64,000 bases of DNA from Pirellulales bacterium (GTDB lineage: Bacteria; Planctomycetota; Planctomycetia; Pirellulales; JALHPA01): positions 264,426 through 328,425 of the forward strand of contig JANRLT010000065.1 of the NCBI GenBank assembly GCA_033762255.1, written 5' to 3'. Within the stretch, counting starts at the first letter, position 1. The number at the start of each line of letters is the position of its first letter. Below the pieces are notes generated by a model. The model did not search any database. It worked only from the letters and a program-made list of their open reading frames with translations, and was not told the DNA's origin. Both the position numbers and the translations under genes were made by a program. Positions 33,655-42,939 of this stretch are shown one piece after another.

Positions 33655-35039
33655 ACAGCCAAAAATCCGAATTCGGCAAACTATCCCGGCGGACCATCTT
33701 GCGCGGGCTGGGCGTGGGTCTGGCGCTGCCGCTGCTCGATGGCATGCTCCCCGCCGTGCGGCTAGCGGGAGTGTCCCGCGCGGCCGATGCAGCCGCGGCC
33801 CCGGTGCGACTGGCGTTTCTGTATGTGCCTAATGGGATGCACATGCCGGACTGGACGCCCAAGGAAGCCGGCCCGCTGAATGAGCTGACGCCCCTGCTCA
33901 AACCAGTGGAGGCGTTTAAGGACACGATCAACGTCTTTACCAATCTGGCCCAGCACCATGCCGAGGCCAACGGCGACGGCCCAGGCGATCATGCCCGTAG
34001 CATGGCGACCTATCTCACGGGAAAGCAAGCTTATAAAACCAGCGGGGCGGATATTAAGGTGGGCGTGTCGGTCGATCAGGCCGGAGCACAGCAAATTGGC
34101 AAACTGACCAAGTTTGCGTCGTTGGAATTGGGGATCGAGCGCAGCCGTCAATCGGGCGAGTGCGATTCGGGCTATAGCTGCGCCTATTCGTCGAATATCT
34201 CTTGGAAAAGCGAAAGCACGCCCAATCCGGCGGAGGTCAATCCGCGGTTGGTGTTTGAGCGGCTGTTTGGCGAAGGGCCCAAGAACGAACAAGGGGAATC
34301 CCGCGCCGAGCGAGAGAAATACCAAAAGAGCATTCTGGATTTTGCCCAAGAAGACGCCCGCCGTTTAAATAAGAAACTGAGCCGCACCGACCAGCGCAAG
34401 TTGGACGAATACCTGACCAGCGTGCGCGAGCTGGAACAACGGATCACACGGGCCGAACAAGAAGCGCGCGGCGACCATCCGGCTTCGCTAGCCAAAGCCG
34501 GGGCCAAGCCCGAGGGTATCCCCAAGGAATTCACCAATCATGTCAAACTGATGCTGGACATGCTGGTGCTAGCGTGGCAGACGGATTCCACGCGGATTGT
34601 GACATTCCCCCTGGCCAACGAGGGAAGCAACAAGAACTATCCCGAAATCGAAGTCTCCGAGGCGCATCACGAGTTATCGCATCATGGCCGCGACCCCAAA
34701 AAGCAGGAGAAAATCAGCAAGATCAACGCCTATCACATGCAGCATTTGGCTTATCTTCTCGAAAAGCTGCGCGGCGTGCGCGAAGGGGACCGGACGCTAC
34801 TGGATAATTGCCTGGTCAGCTATGGCAGTTGCATTGGCGATGGCAACCGCCATAACCATAACAAGCTGCCAATCCTGGTCGCGGGGCGCGGCGGCGGGGC
34901 GGTCCCCACCGGTCGGCATGTCATGCTAGAAAATCAAACGCCGCTCAATAACCTGTGGCTGGGCATGCTAGCCGTGGCCGGGGCGAATGTCGAATCCCTG
35001 GGGGACAGCACAGGACACCTAAAGGAACTGCGGGGTTAA
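33651..35039 (+). CDS. Tat-exported DUF1552 protein
   Basis: A 462-residue protein. The N-terminus has a twin-arginine signal, KLSRRTILRGLGVGLALPLL, so it is exported folded. DUF1552 landmarks include LAFLYVPNGMHMPDWTPKEA, HHAEANGDGPGDHARSMATY, VSEAHHELSHHGRDPKKQEK and DNCLVSYGSCIGDGNRHNHN. The family is related to the alkaline-phosphatase-like DUF1501 group and almost always follows a DUF1592 protein. The 4-base overlap with the upstream gene indicates co-translation and probably a shared complex. Catalytic activity is unknown. The conserved His/Asp-rich patches suggest metal binding. Confidence 0.9.
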   Translation: MNSQKSEFGKLSRRTILRGLGVGLALPLLDGMLPAVRLAGVSRAADAAAAPVRLAFLYVPNGMHMPDWTPKEAGPLNELTPLLKPVEAFKDTINVFTNLAQHHAEANGDGPGDHARSMATYLTGKQAYKTSGADIKVGVSVDQAGAQQIGKLTKFASLELGIERSRQSGECDSGYSCAYSSNISWKSESTPNPAEVNPRLVFERLFGEGPKNEQGESRAEREKYQKSILDFAQEDARRLNKKLSRTDQRKLDEYLTSVRELEQRITRAEQEARGDHPASLAKAGAKPEGIPKEFTNHVKLMLDMLVLAWQTDSTRIVTFPLANEGSNKNYPEIEVSEAHHELSHHGRDPKKQEKISKINAYHMQHLAYLLEKLRGVREGDRTLLDNCLVSYGSCIGDGNRHNHNKLPILVAGRGGGAVPTGRHVMLENQTPLNNLWLGMLAVAGANVESLGDSTGHLKELRG

Positions 35040-35162
35040 TCCCCTTACGAAATTTGTTATTGATCCCATACCTGGTAATTTCGTGCACAAATCTATAATT
35101 GGCATCTTATACTAATTGCAAGTAATCATAGCGCGGTTTTTACCCAGTTTACCAAGGGATTC

Positions 35163-35440
35163 CGTAACTCCGTTGGAGTAGGAGTTCACTGGTTTTGTTC
35201 TTTTCCCAGGGTTGTTCGCTGCGCTCCAACCCGTGGGCTTTGTTACAGAACCCCGTTGCGGTAGCGAAGTACCGCGAAGCGGTTATGGAACTCAGCCCAG
35301 GGTTGCCGCGTAGCGGCTACCCTGGGAATACCGCAAGCCAAGAAATTCTACCGCAACGCGGTTACGTCATGCGGAAATAACTCATGAATACCTGGATACA
35401 TTCACAAATTGCTAGCCGCGCTACGTTTAGCTAGAAAGCG
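35163..35440. repeat. Composite palindromic intergenic repeat
   Basis: The 732-bp gap after the DUF1552 gene has no convincing gene. It holds stacked inverted repeats: ACTCC/GGAGT near 35166-35178; CCCAGGGTTG with CAACCCGTGGG (about 35205-35237, one bulge); and CCCAGGGT/ACCCTGGG (35296-35303, 35319-35326) enclosing CCGC/GCGG. Its last 40 bases (35401-35440, TTCACAAATTGCTAGCCGCG onward) recur at 56266-56304. The rest of the gap (35441-35771) is unremarkable. Confidence 0.65.
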
Positions 35441-35771
35441 TATTATCATCATTCTGCAAAATCAGGGTGTTGCAACGGCTTCATGCGTCCTTATGCCTAC
35501 CCGGCCGCCGCTATGCCGCCGGATGGGGTTGTGCTTGGTTCCTTCATGCATGCCCCGCGGTTTCGGCCCAGATTAGTTGAAGCTGAATAATTTCGAAAAA
35601 ATTTTATTTGTGTTTCGTTCTAGCGGACGCGGCGGCACTGGCTTGCGACAGAATCCGGGCATCATCATCGCCCCATCCGCGCGGGGCTGCTTGCGAATTG
35701 CCCCTGGTCAAAATAAACTAGCTCCGTGGCGGGACGTTTTTTAGACAATAGTTTTCTCCGGGGCACTTCTC

Positions 35772-36536
35772 ATGGCAAAGCCTACTGGCCCATTTGGTTA
35801 CATACCTCCCTCAAATCCGGTTGCAAAACCAATTATCCCGCCCCCCGCCGTGGGGACGCCGTCCTTGCCGGTGGCCGAGGAAGTTCCCCTGGTCGCCGAA
35901 TTGGTGCCCCCAACCCCAGCGCTTCCGCGCGCTAATCAATCGTTGCATGCCGATAATCCCTACGCCGCGCCGCAGACCACGCTCTTGGCCATGCCGCCGG
36001 GAGTGGAAACCAGTTATTATATTCAGGGGCGGGACGTGGTCTCGACCAATCCCCTAACGCTACCGCCACTCTGTATCTTTTGCGGCGCCCACGCGCACGA
36101 TGCCCCCAAACAGCAAAAGACGATCGGCGTGAATGCCTGGTGGCACTATCTGTTTATACTGTTGGGTGTCTTACCCGGAGTTATCTTTTTGGTTACTTTG
36201 CAAAAAAGCTGTGTTGTAGATTATTACCTGTGCCGCGAGCATCTGCGCGGCCGTTGGCGCTTGTATGGGTGGCTCTGGGGGATTTTTTTGGGTTCGATTT
36301 GCTGTATTTTTTTTGTGTCAATTATTACGGTGGTACCCAGCAGCCTTGTGTCGGTTGTAATTGGCATTTTGGCGATAACTTCAATCATTGCACTACCAGT
36401 CAGTCTCTTAATCATGATGAACCAAAGCCACATCCTCCTGGGCAAGCGCCACAAGGCTGGCTGGTTTTGGATTCGCGGGACGAAGCAACCGTTCCGTGAT
36501 GCCCTGGTGGCTGGGGGGATTTCGCAAGTCCCCTAA
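35772..36536 (+). CDS. Membrane protein with Pro-rich N-terminus and CxxC motif, unknown
   Basis: A 254-residue protein. Residues 1-95 are Pro/Ala-rich and disordered-looking (GYIPPSNPVAKPIIPPPAVG, NPYAAPQTTLLAMPP). Then LPPLCIFCGAHAHDAPK gives a CxxC/His cluster that may bind zinc. Three hydrophobic helices follow: HYLFILLGVLPGVIFLVTLQ, LYGWLWGIFLGSICCIFFVS, and SLVSVVIGILAITSIIALPV. The NPYAAP motif recurs in many planctomycete membrane proteins of unknown function. There is no strong Shine-Dalgarno and no informative neighbours. Confidence 0.65.
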   Translation: MAKPTGPFGYIPPSNPVAKPIIPPPAVGTPSLPVAEEVPLVAELVPPTPALPRANQSLHADNPYAAPQTTLLAMPPGVETSYYIQGRDVVSTNPLTLPPLCIFCGAHAHDAPKQQKTIGVNAWWHYLFILLGVLPGVIFLVTLQKSCVVDYYLCREHLRGRWRLYGWLWGIFLGSICCIFFVSIITVVPSSLVSVVIGILAITSIIALPVSLLIMMNQSHILLGKRHKAGWFWIRGTKQPFRDALVAGGISQVP

Positions 36537-36700
36537 CGGCATGGCAATAAAAATTACATAATTTATTTAAATCCTAACATCATTCAAACACACGTCCCGG
36601 CCCTCCCTGTTACGCTGACCAGCGGAATAGCATTTGCCCGCGGCCATCGTGGTCCGCTTGTTTTTTGCAATTGCCACAATTTTTTTAGGGGAGACCGCTC

Positions 36701-37480
36701 ATGAAGTTGCTCAATTTGCTCGCTGGTTCGTTGGCTCTCGCGCTCGCCACAGGTGTCGCGCTGAACACCTCCGCGGACACCATCACCGCCTTTACCTTTG
36801 AACAATTGGCCGTCGGGATAAACAACACACCCGCCCCCGCCGTGGGAAGCGGCTCGGCCACGACACTGGGCATGACCAACAATCTGACCACGCCCCCCAG
36901 TGTCAGCATGGCGGATGTAATCTTGCAAAACGGCACCTCCGGCCCGGCCACCGGCAACAAGACCTGGCGGATTCGCTCGGCGGGGACGGGGAACGGCAAT
37001 GGCTGGTCCGCCCTGGCCCCCCAATACAGCCAAGGGGCGGAATTCCTCGCTAGCACCACGGGCTTTCAGGATATCTTTTTGACTTTTGACTGGAGCGCCA
37101 CCACCCAAGGGGTCAAGCACCTTCAGGCGCAATACACGACCGACGGCAGCTCTTGGCTGAATGCGGGGGGGATTCAAACCGCGGGCGCTACCGAGGGTTG
37201 GATCAATGGCATCACGGTCGATCTGTCGTCACTGACCGCCGCTGATAATAATCCGCTGTTTGGCGTGCGTTTGGTCTCGGCCTTTGCCCCCAGTGGGCCG
37301 AATGCCGGCCAATATGTGAATTTGGCGGGCAATCCCATCAACAGCACCTCGGGCAATTGGCGCGTGGATAACATTATTATTTCTGGATCGGTTATACCCG
37401 AACCTTCGACTTGGCTATTAGCTGGTTTTGCCGTGGTCGGTCTGAGTTGGTGTGCCGCCCGCCGCGCACGCACGGCCTAA
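36701..37480 (+). CDS. PEP-CTERM-anchored secreted protein
   Basis: A 259-residue protein with signal peptide KLLNLLAGSLALALATGVAL. The C-terminal sorting signal is VIPEPSTWLLAGFAVVGLSW followed by CAARRARTA, the PEP motif plus helix plus basic tail recognised by exosortase. The middle (TAFTFEQLAVGINNTPAPAV, GFQDIFLTFDWSATTQGVKH) is beta-rich and resembles choice-of-anchor or lectin-like domains of surface proteins. GGGGAGA precedes the ATG. It stands alone with its own terminator. Exosortase and processing genes are not in this window. Confidence 0.85.
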   Translation: MKLLNLLAGSLALALATGVALNTSADTITAFTFEQLAVGINNTPAPAVGSGSATTLGMTNNLTTPPSVSMADVILQNGTSGPATGNKTWRIRSAGTGNGNGWSALAPQYSQGAEFLASTTGFQDIFLTFDWSATTQGVKHLQAQYTTDGSSWLNAGGIQTAGATEGWINGITVDLSSLTAADNNPLFGVRLVSAFAPSGPNAGQYVNLAGNPINSTSGNWRVDNIIISGSVIPEPSTWLLAGFAVVGLSWCAARRARTA

Positions 37481-37539
37481 TCTGCGCGTGGCGGGATGTA
37501 GCGGGACTACTCACGGAAATTTCTTTTATAAAAAAAACA

Positions 37540-37568
37540 GCTCGCTTGGCAACAAGCGGGCATTTTTT
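37540..37568 (+). terminator. Terminator after PEP-CTERM gene
   Basis: GCTCGCTTG (37540-37548) pairs with CAAGCGGGC (37553-37561) across a GCAA loop, with one G-U pair, followed by ATTTTTT. It lies 60 bases after the stop. Confidence 0.85.
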
Positions 37569-37767
37569 ATGAGGATTGCCGCAGATGCGTTCACCCGCTA
37601 ACCGAGCGGGTGGGATGATTTCAGCTTTTTTACAAAGCGGGGAGCGATCAACCGCCGCTTTCGCCTATAAATGGGTTTATTCCAGCAACTACTGCAACCC
37701 TGCCCCGAGGACTATAATAAATGTTTATCCGTCGACAATGACGGTCCGCTCATTTTTTATTAACCTC

Positions 37768-40293
37768 ATGATGCCCGCCCGTTTGGCCCCAACTCCCGAA
37801 CTGCTCGCCCCCGCCGGGGACTGGGAGGCGCTCCGCGCGGCGGTGGCCAATGGCGCGAACGCGGTCTATTTTGGCCTGCCTAACTTTAACGCCCGCTTTC
37901 GCGCGACAAATTTTCCGCCCGAGGAATTGCCTCAAATCCTCGATTTTTTGCACGACCATAATGTTCGCGGTTATGTCACGCTGAACACGCTTATTTTTAC
38001 CGATGAATTGCCAGATGTCGCGCGGATCCTGGGGGAGCTGGTCCGGGCCGGCGTGGATGCCGTCATTGTGCAGGACCTGGGCGTGGCGGATTTGATCCGG
38101 CGGGTCGCGCCGCACTTGCCCGTGCATGGTTCGACGCAAATGACGCTCACAGAACCGCGCGGCATTGACTGGGTCAGTCGCCTGGGGGTGGAACGGGTGA
38201 TTCTGGCGCGGGAGCTGTCGGTGGGTGAGATTCAGCAGATCACCGCCGCCACAACCACGCCGGTCGAGGTCTTTGTGCATGGGGCGTTGTGCGTGGCGTA
38301 TAGTGGGCAGTGCCTGACCAGCGAGGCCCTGGGGGGGCGCAGCGCCAACCGGGGGCAATGCGCGCAGGCCTGCCGTCTGCCGTACGAAATGGTGGTCGAT
38401 GGCGCCGCGCGGGATTTTGGCGAGCGGGCCTATCTGCTGAGTCCCCAGGATTTGGCCGCCCCCGAGTTGATCCAACCGCTGCTGGCCGCGGGTGTGGCCA
38501 GCTTTAAAATCGAAGGCCGCCTGAAAAGCGCTCATTATGTCGCGGCCACGTCGCAGACCTATCGGGCGGCGCTGGATGCGGCGGTGGCGGGACAAAATTT
38601 CGTCCTTGGTCCAGCGGCGGCGATCGATCTAGAGCAGAGCTTTTCCCGCGGATTTACGACCGGATTTTTAGGGGGCTTGAATCATCAAACGCTGGTCCCC
38701 GCGCGCTTCCCCAAGGCCCGCGGCGTCCGCGTGGGTACCGTGCTGCGCGTGGATCATGGCGGCATTGTGGTCCAGGTCGAAGAGCACAAACAAGATCTGT
38801 TAAAACCGGGTGACGGCGTGGTCTTTGACCAAGGGCATCCCGAACAGGATGAACAAGGGGGCCGCCTTTATCACGTGGAGATCCTTTCCGGCGGCGCGCC
38901 CCATGAACCACCCCTGGTCAATATTCGCTTTGGACCCGGTGCGATCAATTTTGCCGCGATCGAACGGGAGGCCATTGTCTGGCGTACCGACGACCCTGAC
39001 CTGCGCCGCCGCATGGAACAGACCTACGCCCGCGACACCGTGGTGCACCGGCAAACGGTGAATTTTGAAGTTGCCGGTACATTGGGGAGTGCGGTGACAT
39101 TAACCGCCCGGGATGCCACGACAGGCTTGACCGCCGCCGCCACCTGGCCAGGACCTTTGGCTGTCGCGCAAAAACACCCGGTCACGCTGGAATTATTACG
39201 GGAACAACTGGGCCGGTTGGGGGACTCCCCCTACACCCTGGGGGAGATCGCCACTCACTTGCCCCCGACGGCCATGCTGCCCAAGAGCGTGCTCAATGAA
39301 CTGCGCCGCGAGGCGGTCACCGAACTGCTGATAAAGCGGGAAGAGCAGCGCCCCGCGATATTTCAACCGGAAAAACTCTCCCAGCGGCTGCGCGAGATTT
39401 CCCGCGCGCCCCGTCGCGCTCCCCCCGCCGCACCACAAATCAGCGTGCTGGTGCGAAACGAAGCGCAACTGCTGGCGGTATTGGCTTGGCAACCCCCTGT
39501 CCCATCCATCACGCTGGAGGCCGTTTATTGCGATTTTGAAGATGTCCGCCGCTATCGCGCGCTGGTTCCCCTGGCGCGGGAGGCAAACTGTCCCATTGGG
39601 TTGGCCACGCTGCGTATTCTGAAGCCGGGCGAAGAAGGCCTGTTATCCATCATTGGCAAGGCGCAACCGGACCGCATTCTCATCCGCAACCTGGGGGGCC
39701 TGGGCTATTTTCAAGAGCATTTTCCCGGTCTCCCCTTGTACGGCGATTTTTCGCTCAATGTGTCTAATCCCCTGACCGCGGCGCTTTTGTGGGATAGCGG
39801 CCTGACTCGGCTGGTACCCAGCTATGACCTGAACTGGGAACAACTGGCCGGTTTGTTGGACGCCGTCGATCCGCTGGGACTGGAGCCTGTCATTCATCAA
39901 CACATGCCCATGTTTCACATGGAGCATTGCGTGTTTGCCGCGATGCTGAGCACGGGCAAGGACTGGCGCGACTGCGGCCGTCCCTGCGACCACCACCGGG
40001 TGGAGTTGCGCGACCGGGTGGGGGCGGATTTGCCCCTGGTCGCGGATACTGGCTGCCGCAATACGGTGTACAATTCATTGCCCCAAACAGCCGTGGAATA
40101 TTTGCCCCGGATGCTCACGCGGGGGGTAAGGTACTTTCGCGTCGACCTCTTGCGCGAATCCGCGACCGAAACCGCCGGGCTGCTGGACCGCTATGCCCGC
40201 GTGCTGGCGGGCGAAGAACCCGCGCGACAAACCTTTCGCCAGTTGCGGGTGCTCAACCAATTAGGCGTGACGCGGGGCACCTTGTCAGGTTAA
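37768..40293 (+). CDS. U32-family protein with DUF3656 (RlhA-like RNA hydroxylation factor)
   Basis: About 841 residues. The N-terminus PELLAPAGDWEALRAAVANG is the U32 barrel. FVHGALCVAYSGQC and NRGQCAQACRLPYEM give the four cysteines that bind an iron-sulfur cluster in this family. SRGFTTGFLGG opens the DUF3656-type region, and a C-terminal repeat ends HMEHCVFAAML..CGRPCDHHRVELRDR..DTGCRNTVYN with further cysteines. Escherichia coli U32 relatives RlhA and TrhP hydroxylate rRNA or tRNA rather than cut protein. The length and DUF3656 point to the RlhA type. Candidate starts are ATG 37738, 37768 and 37771, none with a clear Shine-Dalgarno. The longer upstream frame crosses a terminator region. 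Confidence 0.85.
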   Translation: MMPARLAPTPELLAPAGDWEALRAAVANGANAVYFGLPNFNARFRATNFPPEELPQILDFLHDHNVRGYVTLNTLIFTDELPDVARILGELVRAGVDAVIVQDLGVADLIRRVAPHLPVHGSTQMTLTEPRGIDWVSRLGVERVILARELSVGEIQQITAATTTPVEVFVHGALCVAYSGQCLTSEALGGRSANRGQCAQACRLPYEMVVDGAARDFGERAYLLSPQDLAAPELIQPLLAAGVASFKIEGRLKSAHYVAATSQTYRAALDAAVAGQNFVLGPAAAIDLEQSFSRGFTTGFLGGLNHQTLVPARFPKARGVRVGTVLRVDHGGIVVQVEEHKQDLLKPGDGVVFDQGHPEQDEQGGRLYHVEILSGGAPHEPPLVNIRFGPGAINFAAIEREAIVWRTDDPDLRRRMEQTYARDTVVHRQTVNFEVAGTLGSAVTLTARDATTGLTAAATWPGPLAVAQKHPVTLELLREQLGRLGDSPYTLGEIATHLPPTAMLPKSVLNELRREAVTELLIKREEQRPAIFQPEKLSQRLREISRAPRRAPPAAPQISVLVRNEAQLLAVLAWQPPVPSITLEAVYCDFEDVRRYRALVPLAREANCPIGLATLRILKPGEEGLLSIIGKAQPDRILIRNLGGLGYFQEHFPGLPLYGDFSLNVSNPLTAALLWDSGLTRLVPSYDLNWEQLAGLLDAVDPLGLEPVIHQHMPMFHMEHCVFAAMLSTGKDWRDCGRPCDHHRVELRDRVGADLPLVADTGCRNTVYNSLPQTAVEYLPRMLTRGVRYFRVDLLRESATETAGLLDRYARVLAGEEPARQTFRQLRVLNQLGVTRGTLSG

Positions 40294-40382
40294 TATCTCC
40301 GCAAAATCGGCGTTATTGCGGAAGTCACAACGTAAGTCCCGGTTCGTTTTCATGCATCAACCTCGTGCGGGAGCCACCCCCT

Positions 40383-41120
40383 TTGTTTGACGAATCCCCC
40401 TTTGAGATCGAGCGGTTTAGCGGCATAACGCGGGTTTTTCCCCTGCCAAACTTGGTGCTCTTTCCCCATGTCATGCAACCCATGCATATTTTTGAACCCC
40501 GCTACAAGGCCCTGCTGCAGGAAGCCCTGGCCGGGGACGGCTTATTGACATTGGGCGTGCTGGCCCCTGGCTGGGAAGGGGATTACGAAGGACGCCCCCC
40601 GCTTTTGGAATACGGCTGCCTCTGCCGGGTCATGAATTATCATTTGACCGATAAAAACACCTACAATGTCCTGCTGGTGGGGGTACGGCGGTTGCAGTTG
40701 ATCACCGAACTTCCCCCGGAAAAGCTCTATCGCGAATTTCAGGCTACCATCTTGGAAGATGAGTATCCCCTAGCGAGCGAGGGACACCGCGACGCGCTGC
40801 AGGCGCAATTATTAGATGTCTTTCAACGGGCATTGCCCAAATTGGCCGATGGACCCGAGCAGTTGCGCGAAGTGCTGGGCCAGCGGATTTCATTGGGAAC
40901 CCTGTGCGATATCATCAGTTACACCCTGGATATGCCCCCCGAGAACAAAGTGGGCCTGCTGGCCGAGACCGTGGTGGATCGACGGGCGGAGCGATTGCTA
41001 GAGCACTTTCAACGTATCCTGGCGGGACAACCGGCGTCCGAAAGCGAGTCCCAGAATTCAGCCAACGGGGCCAATCCCTCCGCGCGGCGGTCGTTTCCAC
41101 CGGACTTTAGTCAAAATTAG
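40383..41120 (+). CDS. LON substrate-binding-domain protein
   Basis: About 245 residues. The N-terminal domain (ITRVFPLPNLVLFPHVMQPM, HIFEPRYKALLQEALAGDGL) is the LON substrate-binding fold, continuing with EYGCLCRVMNYHLTDKNTYN and VLLVGVRRLQLITEL. A helical segment (LGTLCDIISYTLDMPPENKV) follows. There is no ATPase or protease domain, so it is a stand-alone LON-N protein of unknown partner. The start is taken as TTG 40383, with GGGAG about 9 bases upstream. GTG 40365 is in frame but lacks a site. The frame upstream overlaps the U32 gene. It is probably transcribed with U32. Confidence 0.8.
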   Translation: MFDESPFEIERFSGITRVFPLPNLVLFPHVMQPMHIFEPRYKALLQEALAGDGLLTLGVLAPGWEGDYEGRPPLLEYGCLCRVMNYHLTDKNTYNVLLVGVRRLQLITELPPEKLYREFQATILEDEYPLASEGHRDALQAQLLDVFQRALPKLADGPEQLREVLGQRISLGTLCDIISYTLDMPPENKVGLLAETVVDRRAERLLEHFQRILAGQPASESESQNSANGANPSARRSFPPDFSQN

Positions 41121-41225
41121 CGCGCGCGACAGAGTCAACCCGGGAGGAAGCGGAAATCCTTTTCCTTACAAGCCGTGCGCCTGACATCCAGCGCGCCTAC
41201 GGCAGGGGCGGGATGACATTTCCGC

Positions 41226-42794
41226 TTACTCCACTTGCCGCCCTTCGATGTAAAGATGTTCGCGCACGCTGCCGTCGGCGCCATACACCCGCCAGCGGCC
41301 ATGCATTATTCCCGCTCGGTATTCTCCCTCGAGAGCCTTGGTCCCATCGGGGCGCCATTCGATCCACCAACCTTCTTCCTTGTCATCCACATATCCCCCG
41401 GAATACAGCGGCCGCTCCTCCTGGTCGTATTCCACCCAACCATCCCCCTGCTTGAGTCCATCGACGGTGCCGTGGATGATTTCCCGCGATTGCGCGCCGC
41501 TATATTGACTAAGTAACTGGGGAACCTTTATCAACAGTTGATCCCCTTTATTGGCAATCCGCGCGAACAGTCGCTGCAAAATATTCACGCTAGGGGGAAG
41601 CGAGACCCGCAGATCGGCTTGCACCACGCGGGGCAGTTCCACCAAAAATTTCTCGCGCGTGGCGGGATCGCTGTTTTGTAGCCACGCCCAAATGTCGTCA
41701 CCGGGTGGACGCAGGGCATAAAAGCGGGGGACTTTTTCCCGCGGCAGGCGGTAGCCCCGGACCACGTTGCCGGAGACCAGACAATGCGACAAATACGCGT
41801 GCCACCAACCCAGATAATAAGTTAAGGGCGTCGCCAAGAGCATGATCGCGACAACCCGCGCGGGCCAGTTCAGTTGTTTCCAAGTAACGGATAAAGAAAC
41901 TCCTTGCCAGGGCCAGAGAAACACCGGCGCGGCGGCCATGAGCAGCAGATTCCAGGGCCAGACGGGATCGGGCCAGGTGGCGGGATCGAGCGCCGCCAGG
42001 CTTGCTTCCCATTGGCCCGTGGATACCGCCTGAAATGCCGATGGCAGTCGGCTGGCACTGATAAAAATCAGCAAATGCAAGACCACCCCCCCTATCGTGG
42101 CAAAAATCCGCGTGGAGGGAACAAACACCATCACGCCTAGTAGCATTTCCGCAAGGGGAATCGCCACGACCAGCGCCTGGGCGGTCGATTCATCAACGGG
42201 GAACAGGAACAAATTTGGAAATATATGAACCCCCTCGCTAGCAAATCGGGGGGAGAGCAGCTTATGCAAGCCAGCATAAAACCAAAGGGTCCCCAGGTGA
42301 ATTCTGGCTAAATCGCGCCCAGCCGGACCGGGCAGCGTCCCCGCCAAGAGCAAAAGCGGCGAGATCACTTGCGGTTGCAGCCGAATTTCATCCTGCAGGA
42401 TCGCCCAAATCAATACCCCGGCGTGACAAGCAAGCCCAATCCGAAAATAGACCAGCATCACCCCCGCCGAGACGATCAGCAACCACAAAAAATCCAGGGG
42501 AGGGCCGTAGGAACCATCCGCCACGGGCAACAGCGGCACGCTGCGCGCGCTCCAATGATCCGGCTGAAAATCAAAAATCATCCCCAGCCAATCTCCCCAG
42601 CCCCGAATCGGCTGGGTGTAAGTGTGCGCCAACCAGACCGGCCAGGTGATTCCCAGGGATAAGATTTGTAAGATTACCCCCCAGACGCGAAACAGCCGCA
42701 GGGTTCCAGAAACTCCCTCGGGATCGGGATTGGCCAGCCATTCACGCCAAGTAGCACGCGCGTAAGCGGGGGGCTGGGAAAGAGCGTCGGTCAT
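41226..42794 (-). CDS. HTTM-type membrane protein with C-terminal MORN-like repeats
   Basis: A 522-residue protein. Residues about 30-370 are polytopic with many helices. The segment GRDLARIHLGTLWFYAGLHKL is typical of the HTTM/vitamin-K-carboxylase-like and DoxX-type families. The soluble C-terminus contains beta-hairpin repeats (YSGGYVDDKEEGWWIEWRPD, LEGEYRAGIMHGRWRVYGAD, REHLYIEGRQVE) of the MORN-variant type. The fusion of an HTTM core to a MORN-like tail is unusual. HTTM proteins are thought to modify lipids or act as carboxylases, but the function here is unknown. It is convergent with the LON gene. Confidence 0.65.
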   Translation of the reverse strand: MTDALSQPPAYARATWREWLANPDPEGVSGTLRLFRVWGVILQILSLGITWPVWLAHTYTQPIRGWGDWLGMIFDFQPDHWSARSVPLLPVADGSYGPPLDFLWLLIVSAGVMLVYFRIGLACHAGVLIWAILQDEIRLQPQVISPLLLLAGTLPGPAGRDLARIHLGTLWFYAGLHKLLSPRFASEGVHIFPNLFLFPVDESTAQALVVAIPLAEMLLGVMVFVPSTRIFATIGGVVLHLLIFISASRLPSAFQAVSTGQWEASLAALDPATWPDPVWPWNLLLMAAAPVFLWPWQGVSLSVTWKQLNWPARVVAIMLLATPLTYYLGWWHAYLSHCLVSGNVVRGYRLPREKVPRFYALRPPGDDIWAWLQNSDPATREKFLVELPRVVQADLRVSLPPSVNILQRLFARIANKGDQLLIKVPQLLSQYSGAQSREIIHGTVDGLKQGDGWVEYDQEERPLYSGGYVDDKEEGWWIEWRPDGTKALEGEYRAGIMHGRWRVYGADGSVREHLYIEGRQVE

Positions 42795-42939
42795 ACGCGT
42801 TTAAACGTGCGCGGAAACAAAGGGTTAATAAAGAAGTTTAGCATATTTTGCTCCCGGGGCCGACAGTGAATTCACGCGGTAATCCGGGAAGCGCGCTCTT
42901 CACAGTCGAAAATCGTCCACTGTGACTTGTATCCGCGCG

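Noticed and set aside
35195..35380. 61-residue plus-strand frame after the DUF1552 gene
   Set aside because: It translates the palindromic repeat itself (SQGCSLRSNPWALLQN type) and is not a gene.
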